NCBI RefSeq assembly: GCF_017094465.1
Contig: NZ_CP064791.1
Location: 372,001 to 436,000 of the forward strand
Source: Halapricum desulfuricans
GTDB lineage: Archaea; Halobacteriota; Halobacteria; Halobacteriales; Haloarculaceae
Direction: 5' to 3'
Length of the DNA: 64,000 nt
Below, piece after piece: positions 1 to 6,542 of this stretch. The position numbers were made by a program, and so were the translations under genes. The notes under the pieces were generated by a model. The model did not search any database. It had not been told where the DNA came from and saw only the letters and a program-made list of their open reading frames with translations. The first letter of the stretch is position 1. Every line of letters begins with the position of its first letter.

Positions 1-165
1 CCGGAGCCAGCGACCGACCTGTCGGATCGCCCAGCTCCCCGCTATCACGGCGACGAGCAGAACGAGCGTCCCGAGCCACCGCTCGGTCGGCGTCGCGAAC
101 AACTGGCCGACGATCGGGAACTCGATCGCCAGCACGCCCCAGTCGACAGCGACCAGCGCGGTCAC
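1..165 (-). CDS. Partial membrane protein, possibly MscS-type mechanosensitive channel (N-terminus)
   Basis: An open frame runs off the left edge. Its GTG start overlaps the ksgA stop as GTGA (162-165), so it is translationally coupled to ksgA. The 55 visible residues contain one clear hydrophobic helix (about residues 33-45, rich in L, V, A and I) after an amphipathic start, followed by basic residues. In haloarchaea the gene after ksgA is often a small mechanosensitive channel, which is why MscS is suggested. The visible part is too short to prove the family. Confidence 0.5.
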   Translation of the reverse strand, partial: MTALVAVDWGVLAIEFPIVGQLFATPTERWLGTLVLLVAVIAGSWAIRQVGRWLR

Positions 166-1007
166 GGATCGCCCACCTCGACCGCGAGCTGCGCGAGCTT
201 CGCGAACTCCGCCGGGGTCACGTCCCCGGCTCGCTTGCTCATGAGATCCTCGGCAGCGGCGTCGACGACCGCGTCAGGATCGTCGAGGCCCGAGATGTGG
301 CCGGTGTTGCGGATCGCGTTACGCATCGTCTTGCGGCGCTGGGTGAAGATGGCTTTCACGAGGTCCATGAATACCTCGTCGCTCGGGACTTCGTACGCCG
401 GCTCGCGCGGGGTCGTCCGGACGATCGCGCTCTCGACGGCCGGCGGCGGCCTGAATGCCGCCTCCGGCACGGGTTCGACCACCTCGATATCGGCGTAATG
501 GCCCGCCGTCACCGACAGTCGACCGTACTCCTCGGTCCCCGGATCGGCGGCCATCCGCTCGGCGAACTCCCGCTGGAACATCAGGACGAGCGGCACACCG
601 TGCGGGAGGAGCCGGAACGTGATCTCGCTGGAGATCCCGTAGGGGAGATTCGAGATCGATGCCGTGAACTCGGGCAACTCGACCGCCAGAGCGTCCCCTT
701 CCAGTACGGTCAACCGTCCGGCGTCGATCTCGGCGGCGAACTCCTCGCGGAGAAACGCCGCCAGATCCGGGTCGCGCTCGACAGCCGTGACGTGCCCGGC
801 GACGGCGAGCAGCCGATCGGTGAGCGCGCCGGTCCCGGCCCCGATTTCGAGAACGTGACCCAGGTCGGCGTCGATCTCGGTCGCGTAGGTGGGTACCCGA
901 TCGAGCACGCGATCGTCGACCAGGAAGTGCTGATCGCGGTCGGGGTTTCCTCCGACGCCGGCACGGGCTAACAGCGCGTCGGGATCGCGAAAGTCGGTGT
1001 CGTCCAT
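162..1007 (-). CDS. ksgA: 16S rRNA (adenine-N6)-dimethyltransferase KsgA/Dim1
   Basis: KsgA dimethylates two adjacent adenines in the 3'-terminal hairpin of 16S rRNA, using SAM, late in small-subunit assembly. The 281-residue product has the family signature: QHFL near residue 26, the SAM-binding EIGAGTG motif near residue 55, and the catalytic NLPY motif near residue 120. The C-terminal part has the usual RRKTMRN helix. The ATG at 1007 was chosen over an in-frame ATG at 1022 because the latter would lie inside the upstream DUF655 gene, whose stop is at 1009-1011. The gene is in one minus-strand unit with DUF655 and the membrane protein that follows. Confidence 0.96.
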   Translation of the reverse strand: MDDTDFRDPDALLARAGVGGNPDRDQHFLVDDRVLDRVPTYATEIDADLGHVLEIGAGTGALTDRLLAVAGHVTAVERDPDLAAFLREEFAAEIDAGRLTVLEGDALAVELPEFTASISNLPYGISSEITFRLLPHGVPLVLMFQREFAERMAADPGTEEYGRLSVTAGHYADIEVVEPVPEAAFRPPPAVESAIVRTTPREPAYEVPSDEVFMDLVKAIFTQRRKTMRNAIRNTGHISGLDDPDAVVDAAAEDLMSKRAGDVTPAEFAKLAQLAVEVGDP

Positions 1008-1008
1008 C

Positions 1009-1578
1009 TTATTCGCTGTCACGGCGGGCGAAGATCCGGTATTTCAGGTCCGTTTCTTCGATCTCTTCGAGAATGCGTTCGACGAGCACGTCCTTCGGAT
1101 CGTGGAGACCGCTGACTCGCGCCTCGATGTCCTCGAAATTCTGGAAGGGGCGGCGTTTGCGTGCTTCGAGGACGTTGTTGCGCAATTTCTTGCCGATCCC
1201 CGGCAGGAGGTTCAGCGCGTGCAGTCGAGTCGTGATCGGCTGGGCGTCGTTGTAGAAATCGACGAACCGCTCGGTATCCGCGTCGACGGTGTCTTCGATT
1301 GCGTACACCAGTTCGGACTGGGCGCCCCCAGAGAGATCCGCGTAGTCGATCTCGTGGGCGCGCTCGACGTCGTCGCCGCGCTCGACAGGGATCCGATCGC
1401 CGATCGAGATGTCGGCGTCATCGGCGAGCACGAGTTCGAACAGTCGAAAGTCGTCGACTGAGACGGCATACGCTAGCGGCTCTTTCTCGTACTGTGGCCG
1501 CTCGTCGTCCGAGCGTCCGTGCGGTAGGTAGTCGAGGACGACGGCTGTCGGTGTGTCGTCGGTGTCCCCGTTGGGCAT
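1009..1578 (-). CDS. DUF655 family protein with helix-hairpin-helix region
   Basis: This 189-residue acidic protein belongs to the archaeal DUF655 family, which is conserved next to rpoF/L21e and ksgA and is presumed to act on RNA or DNA, though its function is unknown. The segment LNLLPGIGKKLRNNVL near residue 125 is a typical helix-hairpin-helix nucleic-acid-binding motif. The gene is first in its unit: a TATA-like box lies 21 bases before the ATG, and ksgA starts 2 bases after the stop codon. In most haloarchaea DUF655 directly follows rpoF; here two divergent genes separate them. Confidence 0.85.
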   Translation of the reverse strand: MPNGDTDDTPTAVVLDYLPHGRSDDERPQYEKEPLAYAVSVDDFRLFELVLADDADISIGDRIPVERGDDVERAHEIDYADLSGGAQSELVYAIEDTVDADTERFVDFYNDAQPITTRLHALNLLPGIGKKLRNNVLEARKRRPFQNFEDIEARVSGLHDPKDVLVERILEEIEETDLKYRIFARRDSE

Positions 1579-1598
1579 GCTCGAACGCTACGACGAGA

Positions 1599-1610
1599 AT
1601 ATACTTAAAG
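1599..1610 (-). promoter_or_regulatory. TATA box for the DUF655-ksgA operon
   Basis: Read on the minus strand the sequence is CTTTAAGTATAT, the only AT-rich block in the region. It ends 21 bases before the ATG at 1578, the spacing expected for a leaderless haloarchaeal transcript. Confidence 0.6.
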
Positions 1611-1627
1611 ACCCGCAGGTCGACCTA

Positions 1628-2635
1628 TCACCATCCGCGGTTGCGTTCGATCGCGCGCCGGGTCCGTGCACCGACGTTCACCAGATGGCAGAGCGGGTTG
1701 CCCGGGTAGACGACCGGGTTCTCGAGGACGCCGACCAGCAGTCCGTCGAACGGCGCGCGGACTTTCGTGGTCTCGGTCTTGAACGGGTTGGCGATCACGC
1801 AGATGACGGCCCCCTCCTCGACGAACGCGCCGCGAGAGACGCGCATGTCGACCAGGCCACCGGTGTCGGCCCGCAGCCAGGTCTTGTCCTCGGCGCCGTC
1901 GACGATCGTCTGCCAGCCCGGCCAGTGGACCACTTCAGCCGAGAGCAGGCCGTACTCGGCGAAGACGCTCGCGACCCCCGACAGCGCGCGGTCGATGAGC
2001 GCCCGCTCGAAGCGGTGGGCCTCCCCCATCTCGACGGTGATCGTCGGCACGCCCGCGTCGCTGGCCTCCCGGCGGAGCGTCCCCGAGGCGCCTTCGGTGT
2101 CGATGATGACGTTCGAGGCGAAGGCGTGTGCCAGCCGGGAGACCGCCTCGTCGTCCATGTCCGCCCGGACGTGAGGCATATTCGAGCGCCCGCGCGTAGA
2201 CGTGTGAAAGTCCACGCACAGATCACACGGCTCGACGAAGTTGCTGAAGATGCGCCGTGCCATCCGTTTGGCGCTGGTGCCGCCGGCCTCGCCCGGAAAC
2301 GCGCGGTTGAGGTCCCGGTCGTAGATCGGGAGGTACCGCTGCTGGGCGATGAAGCCCGGGACGTTCAGTACCGGCAGACAGACCAGCGTCCCGCGCAGAT
2401 CCGAGAGGTCCCACTCGTGGGCGACCTCGCGAACGACCTCGATCCCGTTGAGTTCGTCGCCGTGGACCGCCGCAGTGAGCACGACCGTTGGCCCCGCCCG
2501 CTCGCCGTTGACGATCGTCACCGGCATCCTGACCGAGTCGCCCAGATACGTCTCGCTGACCGTGTACCGAAGGTTCTGGCTCTCCCCGGGATCGACCCGC
2601 CCACCGTCGTAAGTGAACGGTTCGGCGTCGTCCAT
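1628..2635 (-). CDS. Succinylglutamate desuccinylase/aspartoacylase family zinc hydrolase
   Basis: The 335-residue protein is an M14-like zinc-dependent deacylase (AstE/AspA superfamily). The zinc motif HGDE is visible near residue 58, and a later FHT/GEA segment supplies further active-site residues. The C-terminal third looks like the beta-rich domain of this family. It is transcribed divergently from a RimK-RimB fusion gene. These three activities (ATP-grasp ligase, aspartic-protease-like RimB, AstE-like hydrolase) are often encoded together, which suggests a shared peptide or amino-acid-tag pathway. The true substrate is unknown, and amino-acid catabolism by the arginine succinyltransferase route is not supported here. 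Confidence 0.85.
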   Translation of the reverse strand: MDDAEPFTYDGGRVDPGESQNLRYTVSETYLGDSVRMPVTIVNGERAGPTVVLTAAVHGDELNGIEVVREVAHEWDLSDLRGTLVCLPVLNVPGFIAQQRYLPIYDRDLNRAFPGEAGGTSAKRMARRIFSNFVEPCDLCVDFHTSTRGRSNMPHVRADMDDEAVSRLAHAFASNVIIDTEGASGTLRREASDAGVPTITVEMGEAHRFERALIDRALSGVASVFAEYGLLSAEVVHWPGWQTIVDGAEDKTWLRADTGGLVDMRVSRGAFVEEGAVICVIANPFKTETTKVRAPFDGLLVGVLENPVVYPGNPLCHLVNVGARTRRAIERNRGW

Positions 2636-2792
2636 AGCTTCTCTGACGTGTGGCGTGGTGAAACGTGTGACGGGTAGCGCGCCCGAACGGCCCGCCTACC
2701 CGCTGACCGATCACGGTAGGCCACGGATATCGCAGGCGCAGCCGTCGGGACGATCCCGCACCTCTTTGTCAGTCCCTCCCAAGTTCCCGGCC

Positions 2793-4133
2793 ATGAACGA
2801 CGACTCGACCGTCACCGTCGGGGTCCTGAGTCTCCACAACAGCAAGGAGACCAAAGCGATCTGCAACGCCATCGAGGCGCTCGGCCACGACCCGGAGTGG
2901 CTCCGTCGCGAGAATCTGGTCGTCGACATCTCGGACGGTCGTGTCCGACTCGAACCCGCGGTCGATGTCGTCATCAACAGACTCCTGCTCTCGAAGTCGG
3001 GCGTCCCCTGTGAGGAACTCGGGCTGGCGAACACGCTCGCGCACGTTCGGCCGATGCTGAACGAACCCGCCGACACCCTTCGAGCGCTCCACAAGGTGAC
3101 GACGGCGGTGATCCTCTCGCGCGCCGGCATCCGCGTCCCGGACGCGTTGCTGGCCCTAGACTCGGAGCGGCTCAACCGGGCGCTGGCCGAGGGCGGCGAG
3201 GAGGCGGTGTACAAGACCGCGATCGGGACCAACGGCGGCGGGACCTGGAAGGTCGGCCCGAACGATCAGGTCAACGCCCGCGTGGGAAATCGCTACGCCT
3301 TCCTCCAGTCGTTGATCGAGTCACCCGAGGACGAGCACACCCGCGACCTCCGCGTCTACGTCGTCGACGACGCGGTCGTCGGGTCGATGTTCCGGTACGC
3401 CCCCGAGAACGACTGGCGGACCAACGTCGCGCTGGGCGGCCGCGTCGAGGACGCGACGGGCGTCACCCCCGAGGCGGTCCTAGAGACAGCCATCGAGGCC
3501 ACCGCGGCGGTCGGGCTGGACTTCGCCGGGGTCGACCTCGTCGAGGACGACGGCGAGTGGTCGGTCCTGGAGGTCAACCCCACAGCCGGATTCAGAGGGC
3601 TCTTCGAAGCGACCGGCCGCTCGCCCGCGCCGCACATCGCGCGCCTGGGGATCGAACGCGCCGGCGGGCGCGTCGACGCCGACCGGATCGACTCGCTGGC
3701 GACCGTCTTCGACGACTCGACGCCTACCTGCAAACCCGAGGCGATCCGACCCGACGCCCGCGAGACCCAGACCATCGGCTACATCGAGGAGGTCATGGTC
3801 AGCGGGACCAGCGGGTCGAAGACCGTCCGAGCGAAATCAGACACCGGCGCGACCCGGACGAGCATCGACACGGCGCTGGCGGCCGACATCGGTGCCGGGC
3901 CGATCAAGTCCATCACGAAAGTCAGGTCGGGCAGTCGAAAAGCCAGCAAGAGCCGGCCGGTCGTCGACCTCGTGGTCGCCGTCGGGGGGAGCCGCCACAC
4001 CGTTACCGCCAGCGTCGAGGACCGCAGTCACATGACGTATCCCCTGTTGCTCGGGCGCGACATCCTCCGGAACTACCAGGTGGACGTCAGCCGACAGGTC
4101 GACGCCGAAGCCGAAGACGACGAAGAAGAGTGA
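2793..4133 (+). CDS. RimK-type ATP-grasp ligase fused to RimB-like ATP-dependent zinc protease domain
   Basis: The 446-residue product has an ATP-grasp ligase domain (residues about 1-300) of the RimK type, which adds glutamate or another amino acid to a peptide or small molecule. The segments GTNGGGTWKVG and EVNPTAGFRG mark nucleotide and metal binding. Residues about 320-435 form a retropepsin-like domain: AKSDTGATRTSID carries the aspartic-protease DTGA motif, and PLLLGRDIL is the typical strand after it. This matches the RimB/'ATP-dependent zinc protease' family, normally a separate gene. The ATG at 2793 was chosen because residues before it are not conserved-looking. The stop abuts the rpoF stop tail to tail. 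Confidence 0.85.
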   Translation: MNDDSTVTVGVLSLHNSKETKAICNAIEALGHDPEWLRRENLVVDISDGRVRLEPAVDVVINRLLLSKSGVPCEELGLANTLAHVRPMLNEPADTLRALHKVTTAVILSRAGIRVPDALLALDSERLNRALAEGGEEAVYKTAIGTNGGGTWKVGPNDQVNARVGNRYAFLQSLIESPEDEHTRDLRVYVVDDAVVGSMFRYAPENDWRTNVALGGRVEDATGVTPEAVLETAIEATAAVGLDFAGVDLVEDDGEWSVLEVNPTAGFRGLFEATGRSPAPHIARLGIERAGGRVDADRIDSLATVFDDSTPTCKPEAIRPDARETQTIGYIEEVMVSGTSGSKTVRAKSDTGATRTSIDTALAADIGAGPIKSITKVRSGSRKASKSRPVVDLVVAVGGSRHTVTASVEDRSHMTYPLLLGRDILRNYQVDVSRQVDAEAEDDEEE

Positions 4134-4490
4134 TCACACGTACTTCGCGACGACGTTGAGAATGTCGTCGAGTTCCTCGCCCGACAGCGAGTATCGCTCC
4201 TGGGCGAAGACCGAGCGCAGTTCGTCCCGGTCCTCGGGCAGCAGGTTGGCGATCTTGTAGGCGGTCGCCTCGTCGACCTTCTCCAGGTCCCGGAGTTCGG
4301 CGACGAACTCCTCGGACTCTTCGACATCGAGAGTCGCGAAGCGGTTGACGTGCTCGACAGCACGGGTGAGTTCGTAGCGCATCTCCCGGTCCTCGTCGAG
4401 GGCGCGCTCGCGCTCGATATCTTCGAGGACTTCCTTGGCCTCGGCGAGGGTGAGATACTCCTCTTCGAGCTTTTCCTTGAAGATCGTCAT
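4134..4490 (-). CDS. rpoF: DNA-directed RNA polymerase subunit F (Rpb4)
   Basis: Rpb4/F pairs with subunit E (Rpb7) to form the stalk of archaeal RNA polymerase, which helps open complex formation and binds nascent RNA. The 118-residue protein is the usual size and is almost all helical, with the conserved LTLAEAKEVLEDI start and the ATAYKIANLLPEDRDELRSVF segment. It sits 3 bases downstream of the L21e gene and is probably co-transcribed with it. Confidence 0.95.
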   Translation of the reverse strand: MTIFKEKLEEEYLTLAEAKEVLEDIERERALDEDREMRYELTRAVEHVNRFATLDVEESEEFVAELRDLEKVDEATAYKIANLLPEDRDELRSVFAQERYSLSGEELDDILNVVAKYV

Positions 4491-4493
4491 CGC

Positions 4494-4784
4494 TTACTCC
4501 TGTCGTCGGAGGTGCGCGGCCTTGACGATCAGCGTCTTCTCGACGCCGTCGTCTCTGATCTGGACCTGGTAGGCTTTCCCCTGCGTGCCGACGACCGTCC
4601 CGGTGTGGCCGTTGAAGCGCGGGTGGAACCGGCCCTCAGCGACGCTGGGATCGATCGCGAGGTGGACGACGTCGCCGTCCTCGAACTGCTCGACGGCGCG
4701 CTGTGGCGGCGATGTCCCCCGATCGCGGGGGTCGTTTTTGAGCTTGTTCCGCGTTCCCTCGAGTGGACCGTTCGAACTGGGCAT
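4494..4784 (-). CDS. rpl21e: 50S ribosomal protein L21e
   Basis: The 96-residue protein is a component of the large ribosomal subunit. Family features are the N-terminal basic [14 protein letters not shown] segment and the SH3-like core around [14 protein letters not shown] and [11 protein letters not shown]. The ATG at 4784 is used because a TATA-like element lies 27 bases upstream and the residues before it resemble nothing in the family. rpoF follows directly, the normal archaeal order. Confidence 0.96.
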   Translation of the reverse strand: MPSSNGPLEGTRNKLKNDPRDRGTSPPQRAVEQFEDGDVVHLAIDPSVAEGRFHPRFNGHTGTVVGTQGKAYQVQIRDDGVEKTLIVKAAHLRRQE

Positions 4785-4810
4785 TCTTGCCGTCCGGTAG
4801 TCCGGTCGGG

Positions 4811-4820
4811 CATATAAAAC
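4811..4820 (-). promoter_or_regulatory. TATA box for L21e-rpoF
   Basis: The minus-strand sequence GTTTTATATG is a strong TATA-like element centred about 30 bases before the L21e ATG at 4784, consistent with a leaderless transcript. Confidence 0.65.
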
Positions 4821-4878
4821 GTGCGTTCCGCTACCGTTGTGGTCCGTCGTGACACGCGAGCCGCGGCGCAAAAACAGC

Positions 4879-5145
4879 CTACACTCGGCCGACGTTCTCG
4901 ACGGAGACGCTCTCGACGTCCTCGACCTCGCCGAAGGCTTCCTCGACGGATTCGGTACCGCCGGACTCGTCGGGGACGATCACGGTCGGCAACAGCGCGA
5001 CCAGGCCGAAGGCGACCTCGTCACGCTCGAAGCCGTTGATCTTCGCACCCTCGGGGAGGGACTGTTCGAGACGCTCCTGGAGGGCGTCCAGGTCGACGTC
5101 CGGGCTGTTCGGCATGACCTTGATTTTGGCAGCGACTTTTCCCAT
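4879..5145 (-). CDS. aef1B: Translation elongation factor 1-beta
   Basis: aEF-1beta is the guanine-nucleotide exchange factor for aEF-1alpha during translation elongation. The 88-residue protein has the family start ([18 protein letters not shown]) and a ferredoxin-like fold of alternating helices and strands, ending in a C-terminal strand rich in V and E. It follows the small zinc-ribbon gene by 2 bases, so the two are one transcript; this pair is conserved in haloarchaea. The start at 5145 fits the family length better than the upstream ATG. Confidence 0.93.
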   Translation of the reverse strand: MGKVAAKIKVMPNSPDVDLDALQERLEQSLPEGAKINGFERDEVAFGLVALLPTVIVPDESGGTESVEEAFGEVEDVESVSVENVGRV

Positions 5146-5147
5146 GG

Positions 5148-5327
5148 TTATGGTCCCGTGAACCCGCAGTCGGGGCACTCATAGAGGTTGCTCTGCTTGC
5201 GGCACTTCGCACAGCGGTAGATCTGGTGTCCGCATTCGGGACACGTGAACGCGGCGGCGTTCGTGCCGGTGACGTTGATCCCGCACGAAATGCACTTTTG
5301 CCGGCGCTTTTGCTGGCTCTCGCTCAT
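5148..5327 (-). CDS. Zinc-finger microprotein, HVO_2753-like
   Basis: The 59-residue protein carries four paired-cysteine motifs in order: CISCG, CPECG, CAKC and CPDCG, enough for two zinc sites. It matches the haloarchaeal HVO_2753-type double zinc-ribbon proteins, which are linked in Haloferax to swarming and biofilm behaviour (from memory). It is first in the operon with aEF-1beta, with a TATA-like block about 26 bases before the ATG at 5327. An 80-bp palindromic repeat lies just upstream. Its binding partner, nucleic acid or protein, cannot be told from sequence. Confidence 0.88.
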   Translation of the reverse strand: MSESQQKRRQKCISCGINVTGTNAAAFTCPECGHQIYRCAKCRKQSNLYECPDCGFTGP

Positions 5328-5352
5328 CCGTACACGTTCTTTCACATCGCGG

Positions 5353-5360
5353 CTTTTAAC
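5353..5360 (-). promoter_or_regulatory. TATA-like element for the zinc-finger/aEF-1beta operon
   Basis: The minus-strand sequence GTTAAAAG lies 26 bases before the ATG at 5327. The 80-bp palindrome at 5369-5448 begins 9 bases further upstream, so it abuts this promoter. Confidence 0.5.
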
Positions 5361-5368
5361 GGTTGCTA

Positions 5369-5448
5369 ATACTGGTTGCGATACGTTCGGACAGATATTC
5401 GGCACGCTGTCGTGCCGCATCATTTCGAAATGGTATCGCCACCAGTAT
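5369..5448 (-). repeat. 80-bp palindromic repeat, copy A
   Basis: This element has 16-bp terminal inverted repeats (ATACTGGTGGCGATAC at the end near 5448 and its near-complement near 5369) and a second inner stem on the same symmetry axis (CGGCAC/GTGCCG around 5401-5418). Copy B at 11629-11708 is also exactly 80 bp and differs at 13 positions (about 84% identity). Two of the differences are compensatory pairs that keep the stems. No target-site duplication is obvious. It lies between two divergent genes. It could be a miniature mobile element or a structured RNA. Confidence 0.8.
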
Positions 5449-5526
5449 ACGCGCGATGCGGCCCACCGAGGTCGACGCCGTCAGGTCAGCGCTAGGCTTT
5501 TGCTCGCCGCGCGGTGAGATTCGACA

Positions 5527-5970
5527 ATGAGCCACAGTCACGGCGACGGGATCAGCGAGAGCGTCCAGATGTACCTCAAGGAGATCTACCTGCTCTCTCG
5601 TGGAGGCGACTACGCCAAGACCGGCGAGTTAGCCCAGCGGCTGGACGTCTCGCCGCCGAGCGTCACCGAGATGTTCGGCCGGCTAGAGGAGAACGGGCTG
5701 CTGGAATACGAGAAACGGCGCGGCGCGGTCCTGACCGACGAGGGCGAATCTCGCGCGCGACGGCTCCTGCGCAAACACTGCCGCATCGAACGCTTTCTCG
5801 TCGAACATCTCGGCGTCGAGGAGGGATTCCACGAGGAGGCGTGCCGACTCGAACACGTCATGAGCGACGAGGTCGCGAACCGACTCGACCGTTACGTCGA
5901 ACTTGAAGACGACTGTCCGGACTGTTACGACCCCGAGCGCCAGCACTGCTCGAAACTCGACGTGGCCTGA
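5527..5970 (+). CDS. DtxR/MntR-family metal-dependent transcriptional regulator
   Basis: The 147-residue protein is a metal-responsive repressor of the DtxR family (SirR/Idr in haloarchaea). Residues about 10-65 form the winged helix-turn-helix with the diagnostic DVSPPSVTEMFGRLEENGLL recognition helix. Residues 75-135 are the dimerization and metal-binding domain (RHCRIERFL-like helix, then FHEEACRLEHVMSDE, which supplies E, C and H ligands). The tail has CPDCYDPERQHC, an extra cysteine cluster common in haloarchaeal members that may sense metal or redox state. The metal, iron or manganese, cannot be decided from sequence, and no transporter gene is adjacent. Confidence 0.9.
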   Translation: MSHSHGDGISESVQMYLKEIYLLSRGGDYAKTGELAQRLDVSPPSVTEMFGRLEENGLLEYEKRRGAVLTDEGESRARRLLRKHCRIERFLVEHLGVEEGFHEEACRLEHVMSDEVANRLDRYVELEDDCPDCYDPERQHCSKLDVA

Positions 5971-6040
5971 TCGGGGCTGGGCCGCCAGCAAAAGACGTCC
6001 CGTCGGACCTATCAGTCCGAAATTCATTGTCTGACGGTAC

Positions 6041-6046
6041 TTTATC
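6041..6046 (+). promoter_or_regulatory. TATA-like element before the coiled-coil gene
   Basis: TTTATC lies 25 bases before the ATG at 6071, in a GC-rich background, and fits a leaderless start. Confidence 0.45.
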
Positions 6047-6070
6047 TCCCTGCGACACGAGAACGGACAC

Positions 6071-6490
6071 ATGAGCAGCGAGTCCCAAGAGCCGAATCCG
6101 AACGCCGAAGCCGAGGAAACGCCCGACTCCGGCGGCGATCCAGCCGCCGAAGACGCGAGGAGCCCCCCCGCGTTGACGATCGCACTGCCGGACGGGAGCG
6201 AGAGCGTCTCCGACGCGATCGTCACCAACAGGGAGATGCTCCGAGAGCCACAGGAACACGGACTGGCGACCGATCAGGATATCACGCATCTCTCCAAGGC
6301 GATGGAGGGGCTCTCCTCGAGCGTCGAGGAAGTCAAGCACGAACACGACAAAAGCGAGTCCGAGATCGACGAGTTGCGGGCGGTCGTGGAGCGACAGCGG
6401 CGACAGATCGACGAACTGCAGTCGATGGTCACCTCGCTCGCGGACATCCTGGGGACCGAAGCCGAGTGGGAAACGTTCGAAGACGAATGA
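6071..6490 (+). CDS. Hypothetical acidic coiled-coil protein
   Basis: This 139-residue protein is not assigned to a family. Residues 1-40 are low-complexity, rich in E, P, S and D, and probably disordered. A short folded segment follows (about 35-75, LTIALPDGSESVSDAIV). Residues about 80-130 are a strong heptad coiled coil (LSKAMEGLSSSVEEVKHEHD and the following helix with R, Q and E repeats), suggesting dimerization. The tnpB element begins immediately after its stop codon, so the insertion left the reading frame intact. Confidence 0.75.
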   Translation: MSSESQEPNPNAEAEETPDSGGDPAAEDARSPPALTIALPDGSESVSDAIVTNREMLREPQEHGLATDQDITHLSKAMEGLSSSVEEVKHEHDKSESEIDELRAVVERQRRQIDELQSMVTSLADILGTEAEWETFEDE

Positions 6491-6496
6491 CATCCT

Positions 6497-6516
6497 CCCC
6501 GGCGTGAACGTCGGGG
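6497..6516 (-). repeat. Right-end hairpin of the tnpB element, candidate end of omegaRNA
   Basis: CCCCGGCG (6497-6504) pairs with CGTCGGGG (6509-6516) across a TGAA loop, with one G-T wobble. Hairpins at this position, just past the tnpB 3' end, are typical of IS200/IS605 right ends and of the guide-RNA scaffold that overlaps the tnpB tail. If so, the guide would be copied from the sequence below 6491, the 3' end of the coiled-coil gene. Confidence 0.5.
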
Positions 6517-6542
6517 TTTCCTCCGTGGGAGTCTCAACCGGT

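Noticed and set aside
1553-2677. 374-residue open frame antisense to the zinc deacylase
   Set aside because: It crosses a gene with the HGDE zinc motif and has no start context or family features.
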